Position numbers and translations under genes: made by a program
Shown here: positions 5,329-9,511 of the stretch, piece by piece
Position numbering within the stretch: position 1 is the stretch's first letter
Layout: each line of letters opens with the position of its first letter
Assembly (NCBI GenBank): GCA_937888775.1
Contig: CALAQT010000078.1
Coordinates: forward strand, 1 to 9,511
DNA length: 9,511 nucleotides
Direction of reading: 5' to 3'
From: an uncultured Actinomycetes bacterium
GTDB taxonomy: Bacteria; Actinomycetota; Thermoleophilia; Solirubrobacterales; Solirubrobacteraceae
The notes under the pieces: generated by a model
Seen by the model: the letters and a program-made list of their open reading frames with translations, nothing else
Told to the model about the DNA's origin: nothing
Database searches by the model: none

Positions 5329-6546
5329 CTAGCCACTCTTGGGCACCATCTGCACGAAGTCCCCGAAGCGCTCGGGCTCCTCCAGTCTGCACGACCACAC
5401 GAGACGGTCGTTCCACACCGTCAAATCGGGGCAGCCGTCGCACATGTTCTGCCGTCCGTCCTCGTAGATGTCGGCCGGCTGGATGATCATCACCGACTGG
5501 AAGCGGAGCCTCTCAAGCAGCCGTGAGGGCCTGCGCGCGCCCGCCGCCAGCCAGCGGCGGGCGATCGTGCGCAGACGCGGGTCGAGCGCGGACAGCAGCA
5601 GCATCGCCCTGCCGTGGCCCAGCGTCTGCGGCCGGGTGTAGGCGAGATACCTCCCTGTCGCGAGGTGGTGGAAGGTCTGCGCGAGCTCCATCGAGCGCGC
5701 CCCGACGTAGCCGTAGACCCGCTCCTTCGTGCCCAGGCGACCTGTGAGCAGCCACTTGAAGGTGTCGGGTCGCTCGGTCCCGTTGAGGTATGCGGCGGGA
5801 GCGAAGTCGGGGAAGCGCTTGCGGATCTCGGCCACGATGTCGGTCGATTGGAGCTCGTGCGGAGTCTGGTCGGTGGTGGCGTAGGGCATCGTGGAGAAAT
5901 CGACCGGCTCTCCCCGCACGTAGTGGTCAAAGTTGCCGCCGACCACGCCCGCGCGGAAGGCGATGAACACGACGGTGTGGACAATCTCGATGTTGCGCTG
6001 CGCCCACTGCACGATGTCGGGCACGTAGCGCAGCGTGTCCTCATAGACGGTCGCGTTGAACGAACAGCCCATCCCTCCCGCCGCGGCCACCATCTCGGCG
6101 TAGTGCTGGCGCAACTCGCACAGCTCGATCTCATCCGCATCCTTCCAGCGCGGGCGGCCCTGCTTGGAGTCAATGTGAAATGTGAACCCGGCCAGGCCGG
6201 CGCCCTTGAGCTCGCCGAGCAGCTCCTCGGTGAGCGCCAGGCCGTTGGTGTTGACGATCGGCTTGAGGCCATCCTGCGCGACCATCCGGACGATCTCGAC
6301 GATCTCCGGATGCACCAGCGGGTCGCCGCCCGCGATCGACACGCCGTCCACGGTCCGAAAGCGCTTGAAGACGTCGAGGTCGTGACGGACCTCATCGAGG
6401 GTCTTGTGTCCCCGCGGGTCGTTCTCCCGGTAGCAGCCCAGGCACGCCAGGTTGCACTTCTTGGTCGGCTCTAGCCAGGCGATGCCGTTGTCGGGCAGCG
6501 ACCACGGCAGGCGATAGAGCTGGCGATGATCGATGGTGGCGCTCAC
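5329..6546 (-). CDS. Radical SAM enzyme with C-terminal cysteine cluster, substrate unknown
   Basis: The product is 405 aa. The frame is open to 6666, but GTG at 6546 is chosen because AGGAGG lies 6 bases upstream and conserved-looking sequence starts soon after. The [4Fe-4S]/SAM motif CxxxCxxC is C31, C35, C38 (WLEPTKKCNLACLGCYREND). The SAM-contact GGE-type motif appears as SIAGGDPLVHPEI, and a strand PIVNTNGLALTEEL follows in the partial TIM barrel. The C-terminus carries MCDGCPD (C369, C372) and SC (C386), a CxxC-x13-C arrangement like a SPASM/twitch-type auxiliary cluster, though too short for a full SPASM domain. Reductive SAM cleavage is expected; the substrate cannot be read from sequence. 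It is followed by a small cysteine protein and a terminator, and preceded by a doubled palindrome. The overall pattern is MoaA/PqqE/SkfB-like, but it is not one of those by length or neighbours. Confidence 0.85.
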   Translation of the reverse strand: MSATIDHRQLYRLPWSLPDNGIAWLEPTKKCNLACLGCYRENDPRGHKTLDEVRHDLDVFKRFRTVDGVSIAGGDPLVHPEIVEIVRMVAQDGLKPIVNTNGLALTEELLGELKGAGLAGFTFHIDSKQGRPRWKDADEIELCELRQHYAEMVAAAGGMGCSFNATVYEDTLRYVPDIVQWAQRNIEIVHTVVFIAFRAGVVGGNFDHYVRGEPVDFSTMPYATTDQTPHELQSTDIVAEIRKRFPDFAPAAYLNGTERPDTFKWLLTGRLGTKERVYGYVGARSMELAQTFHHLATGRYLAYTRPQTLGHGRAMLLLSALDPRLRTIARRWLAAGARRPSRLLERLRFQSVMIIQPADIYEDGRQNMCDGCPDLTVWNDRLVWSCRLEEPERFGDFVQMVPKSG

Positions 6547-6568
6547 GTGCTGCCTCCTGCCTCTGGTC

Positions 6569-6597
6569 TTAGGGCGCCCTAAGTGAGGGCACCCTAA
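6569..6597. promoter_or_regulatory. Doubled palindromic operator before the radical SAM gene
   Basis: A perfect 14-bp palindrome TTAGGGCGCCCTAA (6569-6582) is followed by a near copy TGAGGGCACCCTAA (6584-6597), with centres 15 bp apart. The pair lies just upstream of the Shine-Dalgarno, the expected place for a repressor site. TTAGG/CCTAA half-sites recall DtxR-family metalloregulator boxes, but the spacing is shorter than the IdeR/DtxR consensus. TGTTAG (6599-6594, minus) could be an overlapping -10. The regulator is not in the window. Confidence 0.55.
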
Positions 6598-6778
6598 CAC
6601 AGCTTGGCCGGGGGCATCGATGTGCGCGTGACGACAGGGTCTCGCCGCTGCGCGTAGGGCGCACACGCCTGATCATCACCCTCCGCGCACATGCAGCAGC
6701 CTGCCGACGACGGATCTCTTGGGCTGCCAGGATCGCTATATCGCCATAGATGAAGAAGAGGAGCCTCGGATGACAGTT

Positions 6779-6818
6779 CGAGTGGTGGCCTGTGCCTGAC
6801 AGCACGGGCCACCACTCG
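6779..6818 (-). terminator. 17-bp stem-loop, possible terminator after the GGSEF-EAL gene
   Basis: CGAGTGGTGGCCTGTGC pairs with GCACGGGCCACCACTCG over 17 bp with a single T-G wobble and a 6-base loop (CTGACA). It lies between two minus-strand transcription units, about 360 bases after the upstream gene's stop. There is no U-tract; a pyrimidine-rich stretch (CTCCTCTTCTTC) follows on the minus strand. It could terminate read-through from the cyclic-di-GMP operon, or be a structured RNA element or protein site. Confidence 0.5.
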
Positions 6819-6918
6819 GGCGCGCTGCTGCTTTCCGCGCCGAGCGATCGTCCCAGCAAGGCCGCGCTCACGCCCGGATCGGACGACGAGCAGGCACCCG
6901 GGCCGACGACCCGATCAC

Positions 6919-6957
6919 GACTGCTTTGCCATGGCGAAGCAGCAGTCTGCCGAGCGG
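6919..6957. repeat. Diverged palindromic repeat, copy B
   Basis: This is the counterpart of 2475-2516 and shares GACTGCT and the 12-base ATGGCGAAGCAG. CTGCTT (6921-6926) pairs with AAGCAG (6937-6942) in a near-perfect 22-bp palindrome centred on CCATGG. Alternatively GACTGCT (6919-6925) can pair with AGCAGTC (6941-6947). Two mutually exclusive folds in a conserved block suggest structure rather than coding is being kept, though chance cannot be excluded. Confidence 0.45.
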
Positions 6958-7116
6958 ACTCCGAGACGCCTGGTGCTCGTCCGGAGCGGGCACGGGCGAC
7001 ACGCCGGTGACGACGCCTCCATTCGCTCAGGAGCGGGAGCAATGCGGGTCAAGCCCCTCTTGACAGCGCAGGTAGAGCGCGCCGACACTGGCCGAAAAGC
7101 GGTGGACGCGGGAGCG

Positions 7117-7133
7117 ACGGGTGTCGAACCCGA
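7117..7133 (-). other. tRNA T-arm-like sequence, possible attachment-site scrap
   Basis: On the minus strand CGGG-TTCGACA-CCCG has the canonical T-loop TTCGANN with four paired bases, followed by CGCTCCC, which looks like the 3' side of an acceptor stem. No matching 5' acceptor, D-arm or anticodon arm can be folded from the ~90 bases before it. At best it is the 3' remnant of a tRNA, such as integrative elements leave behind. It may be coincidental. Confidence 0.25.
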
Positions 7134-7179
7134 CCGTATGCGCGGATGAGAGCAGCTACTGATCCAGCGGTTATGCGCC

Positions 7180-9057
7180 CTACCTGGTGACCGCGTGACG
7201 GCGGCTGCGCTGCGGAGCGTGCGCCAATGCTGGAGCAGCGCCGCTGGCCCAGGTCTGCAGGAAGGTCTCAGCGGCAACTGCGTCCATCGGCCGGGCGTAG
7301 AGGAAGCCCTGGCCGCTGTCGCATTGCTCGGCTTGCAGGAGGGATAGCTCTTGCTGTTGCTCGATGCCCTCGGCGAGCGTCTCGATCGACAGGGACTTGC
7401 CGAGTTGCACCAAGGTGTGAATGAGTGTCTCACCCTCGGAGTTCTCCGTGAGCCGGGAGATGAATGACCGGTCGATCTTCAGTGCGTCGACGGGGAACTG
7501 CTGGAGATGGGCGAGGGAGGAGTATCCGGTGCCGAAGTCGTCGATCGCTATCCGCACACCCAGCTCCCTGATGGCAGTCAGCCGCCGCGAGGTTTCCGCG
7601 ACGTTGCGCATGAGGGTTGTCTCGGTGATCTCAAGGGTCAGCGCGCCCGCATCCAGTCCGCTCTCTGAGAGCGCGTTCCGCACGTCGGTGACGAACTCGT
7701 CGGTGTCGAGCTGGCGTGCAGAGACGTTGACGGCCATTCCGATCGGATGTCCAGCCTCGCGCCATATCGCACCCTGACGGCAGGCCTCCTTCAGCACCCA
7801 CGCCCCGACCTCGATGATCAGTCCGGTCGCCTCGAGCAGGGGGATGAAGTCATTGGGTTGGACGATGTCTCGTGTCGGGTGCTTCCAGCGGATCAGGGCC
7901 TCTACTCCGGTGGGGCTCATGTCGCGCAGATTGAACGTGGGCTGATAGACCAAGAAGAACTCGTCGTTCGGGAGGGCATCGCGCAGATCCATCTCGAGTT
8001 TCATACGGCTTTGGACTTCGTCTTGCATCCCTGGCTCGAACACGACGTAGCGGTTCTTGCCGTCCCACTTGGCCTGACACATTGCGATATCCGCGTCGCG
8101 CAGCAGCTCCTCGGCCGAGGTTCGCTCACCCACCGCGATCCCGATGCTTGCGCTCATGGTGAAACGAGTCTCCCCGCCCGCTCCGAGCTTGAATGAAGGC
8201 TTGAGCACTTCGAGTAGGCGTTCGGCGGTCAGCTCGGGCCCGGCCTCGAGCGAAAGCTCCTCGCAGATCACAACGAACTCGCTGCCGCCGAGGCACCCAA
8301 GCGCATCGGAGCCGCGTACCACGCCATCGAGCCTCGCGGCGACCGCTTGAAGGAGCTGATCGCCAGCTGCGTGGCCGAGGGTGTCGGTGACGGTCTTGAC
8401 GTTGTCGATATCGACAAGCAAGGCCGCCACTTGCGTGTGGCTGTGAGAGCAGCGCGCGAGCATCTGCTCAACGCGATCTAGGATGAGCGTCCTGTTCGGC
8501 AGCCCGGTCAGCTCGTGGTGGGTGGCCATAAACGCGAGCTCGTCCTCTGTTCGCCCGCGCTCAGTATCAAAGGACTTGGACATCCGAGCAAGGCCGAACT
8601 CGAGGCTCAGCTGCAGTATGTTCAGGGCTTGGGAGAGCGCCTCGGACGAAACGTCCAGTCGCGCGGCGCTCTGCTGCAGCACCTCGGCCACTGCGTCGCG
8701 CCAGTACAGGCAGCGCATGATCAACACGTTCAGCGACACCGCGCCGTGGGCCGCCAGCTCGCCGTAGAAGATCCAGGTTTCCTTGTTGGCCGCATGGGCC
8801 ACCTCCGGACCCTCCCCGGCTAGCCAGCGGGCTAGCGCGATCGTCGAGCTCGTGCAGATTCGCTCGAAGCCGTTCTGAGCCGCGGCGTCGATGGCGGATC
8901 GTCCGGTTCGCGCGACCGTCAGGTCGAGCACATCCGCGACCCGCTCCTTAAGCGCCTCGCCGAGAGGATGGACATCGTTCCTAAGCTCGGACAATGGAGC
9001 GGGCGCGGCCCGCGTCTGATCCGCTCCTAAGCCCGGGGGTGGCCGTTGAACTGTCAT
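7180..9057 (-). CDS. GGSEF-EAL protein, probable cyclic-di-GMP phosphodiesterase
   Basis: The product is 625 aa and soluble. The start is ATG at 9057, whose A is shared with the upstream gene's stop (TGATG), so initiation is probably coupled; an in-frame GTG at 9084 is less likely. Residues ~25-170 form an all-helical N-terminal sensor-like region ending in a linker (RTEDELAFMATHHELTGLPN). In the GGDEF domain (~175-340) the metal Asp is present (VDIDN, D216) and the RxxD product-inhibition site is kept (RGSD 248-251), but the signature is GGSEF (257-261). The Asp-to-Ser change predicts loss of cyclase activity. In the EAL domain (~350-600) the catalytic set looks complete: EAL 386-388, VNVSARQL, LEITET, IDDFGTGYSS, LKIDRSF, LAEGIE (about 561-566) and QGFLYARP (from Q583). 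It therefore most likely hydrolyses c-di-GMP, perhaps with GTP or c-di-GMP binding to the GGSEF domain as a control. The ligand of the N-terminal region is unknown. Confidence 0.92.
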   Translation of the reverse strand: MTVQRPPPGLGADQTRAAPAPLSELRNDVHPLGEALKERVADVLDLTVARTGRSAIDAAAQNGFERICTSSTIALARWLAGEGPEVAHAANKETWIFYGELAAHGAVSLNVLIMRCLYWRDAVAEVLQQSAARLDVSSEALSQALNILQLSLEFGLARMSKSFDTERGRTEDELAFMATHHELTGLPNRTLILDRVEQMLARCSHSHTQVAALLVDIDNVKTVTDTLGHAAGDQLLQAVAARLDGVVRGSDALGCLGGSEFVVICEELSLEAGPELTAERLLEVLKPSFKLGAGGETRFTMSASIGIAVGERTSAEELLRDADIAMCQAKWDGKNRYVVFEPGMQDEVQSRMKLEMDLRDALPNDEFFLVYQPTFNLRDMSPTGVEALIRWKHPTRDIVQPNDFIPLLEATGLIIEVGAWVLKEACRQGAIWREAGHPIGMAVNVSARQLDTDEFVTDVRNALSESGLDAGALTLEITETTLMRNVAETSRRLTAIRELGVRIAIDDFGTGYSSLAHLQQFPVDALKIDRSFISRLTENSEGETLIHTLVQLGKSLSIETLAEGIEQQQELSLLQAEQCDSGQGFLYARPMDAVAAETFLQTWASGAAPALAHAPQRSRRHAVTR

Positions 9058-9511
9058 CACAGCATGAGTCGGCGACAGGCACACACTGCTTGATGCCGCT
9101 GCCTTTCGCCTAGCAACTCTTCGCTTTCAGCTGTCGGACGGCTGCCTGCATAGGTCGAGCTCTTATCCACGGTAGCGATCGGCGAGGGCACCTTGACCGC
9201 GATCGCGAGCTTTGGCTGGCCGGTTCCCTCGCGCTTTGATTCATACATGGCGCTGTCGGCCTGGGCGACGATGGCGTCGGCGTCGGCGCCTTCGCCACTG
9301 GACCAAGCCACGCCGATACTGACCTGCTCTACGATGCTGCCCGTCGCGACATAGGCCTCCTCGCGCAGGACTCCAGCCAGGCGCTCGGCGAGCCCCATTG
9401 CTTGGTCGGGACCGCCGATATCCGGGCACACCACAAGAAACTCGTCGCCACCGATACGACCGACCATATCCCCATCTCGTACGACACCTTGCAGCCGCTG
9501 CGCAACGATGC
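9057..9511 (-). CDS. GGDEF diguanylate cyclase, C-terminal part (5' end outside window)
   Basis: The frame is open from the window edge to TGA at 9059-9057, giving 150 visible residues. It begins inside the GGDEF domain: IVAQRLQGVVRDGDMVGRI, then GGDEFLVVCPD. The catalytic GGDEF (9452-9438) is intact and the inhibitory RxxD site (RDGD) sits exactly five residues before it, so this should be an active, feedback-inhibited enzyme making c-di-GMP from two GTP. The family end signature follows (VSIGVAWSSGEG, QADSAMYESKREG). About 50 more residues form a polar tail without recognisable domain. Sensor domains would lie upstream, outside the window. The stop overlaps the start of the GGSEF-EAL gene by one base, placing synthesis and degradation in one translational unit. 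Confidence 0.9.
   Translation of the reverse strand, partial: IVAQRLQGVVRDGDMVGRIGGDEFLVVCPDIGGPDQAMGLAERLAGVLREEAYVATGSIVEQVSIGVAWSSGEGADADAIVAQADSAMYESKREGTGQPKLAIAVKVPSPIATVDKSSTYAGSRPTAESEELLGERQRHQAVCACRRLML

Larger units (their letters stand above)
6598..7179. other. Intergenic region with hairpin, repeat copy and tRNA-like scrap
   Basis: No frame here is convincing. The stretch separates the radical SAM unit from the cyclic-di-GMP genes and contains a very strong stem-loop (6779-6818), repeat copy B (6919-6957) and a T-arm-like sequence (7117-7133). A 33-codon minus frame at 6594-6692 with four cysteines was considered and not called. Confidence 0.5.

Noticed and set aside
5614..6474. 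286-codon plus-strand open frame opposite the radical SAM gene
   Set aside because: Same reason: antisense shadow of a gene whose motifs are unmistakable on the minus strand.
6594..6692. 33-codon minus-strand frame with several cysteines (starts MCAEGDDQAC), metallothionein-like at first sight
   Set aside because: No ribosome binding site, only four cysteines scattered over it, and it ends inside the operator. Third-position bias is not above background.
6569..7042. 157-codon minus-strand open frame upstream of the radical SAM gene
   Set aside because: It runs through the 17-bp hairpin and the palindromic operator and has arginine/serine-rich noise composition.
6931..7149. 72-codon plus-strand frame starting MAKQQSAERTPRR
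   Set aside because: The start lies in the palindromic repeat shared with 2490, the downstream sequences of the two copies do not match as proteins, and there is no ribosome binding site.
7100..7180. Complete tRNA gene on the minus strand
   Set aside because: T-arm-like sequence is present, but no 5' acceptor partner, D-arm or anticodon arm folds with it.
9057..9084. GTG at 9084 as the start of the GGSEF-EAL gene
   Set aside because: No ribosome binding site at useful distance. ATG at 9057 gives the typical TGATG coupling with the upstream GGDEF gene.

Overview
The window is GC-rich, and its real genes have strong GC preference at third codon positions and AGGAGG-type ribosome binding sites. 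Several protein fragments look like families I associate with Thermoleophilia/Solirubrobacterales-type Actinobacteria: an integrase arm domain, a SnoaL/NTF2-like start, and a secreted protein C-terminus ending in a GTWAVTAP-like tail. That assignment is inference from composition and family resemblance. Nearly everything convincing is on the minus strand.

Layout, left to right. (1) 1-294: C-terminal end of an unrecognised plus-strand gene. (2) About 430-2065: a decayed integrative element read on the minus strand. It holds a 5'-truncated coding fragment, a zinc-ribbon protein coupled to it by an ATGA overlap, a 121-aa beta-rich hypothetical protein, and a coupled tyrosine-integrase start that keeps only its arm-type DNA-binding domain. 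(3) 2077-2760: gene debris, namely a frameshifted C-terminus of a secreted-type protein followed by a strong hairpin, and a truncated SnoaL-like start. (4) 2843-4099: an intact type II sulfide:quinone oxidoreductase (sqr) with both redox cysteines. (5) 4139-4974: about 0.8 kb with no supportable gene. (6) 6546-5042 (minus): an uncharacterised radical SAM enzyme followed by a small four-cysteine protein. A U-tract terminator closes this unit and a doubled TTAGGG/CCCTAA palindrome precedes it. (7) 6598-7179: noncoding, with a 17-bp-stem hairpin and the second copy of a diverged palindromic repeat also found at 2475. (8) 7180-9511: two translationally coupled cyclic-di-GMP genes, a canonical GGDEF cyclase (truncated by the window edge) and a GGSEF-EAL protein whose phosphodiesterase half looks intact.

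Functionally, sqr would feed electrons from sulfide to the quinone pool. The radical SAM/small-protein unit is the most likely undescribed system, probably controlled by its own operator. The GGDEF and GGSEF-EAL pair looks like a coupled cyclic-di-GMP synthesis/degradation module. No direct link between these three units is visible beyond shared strand and proximity.
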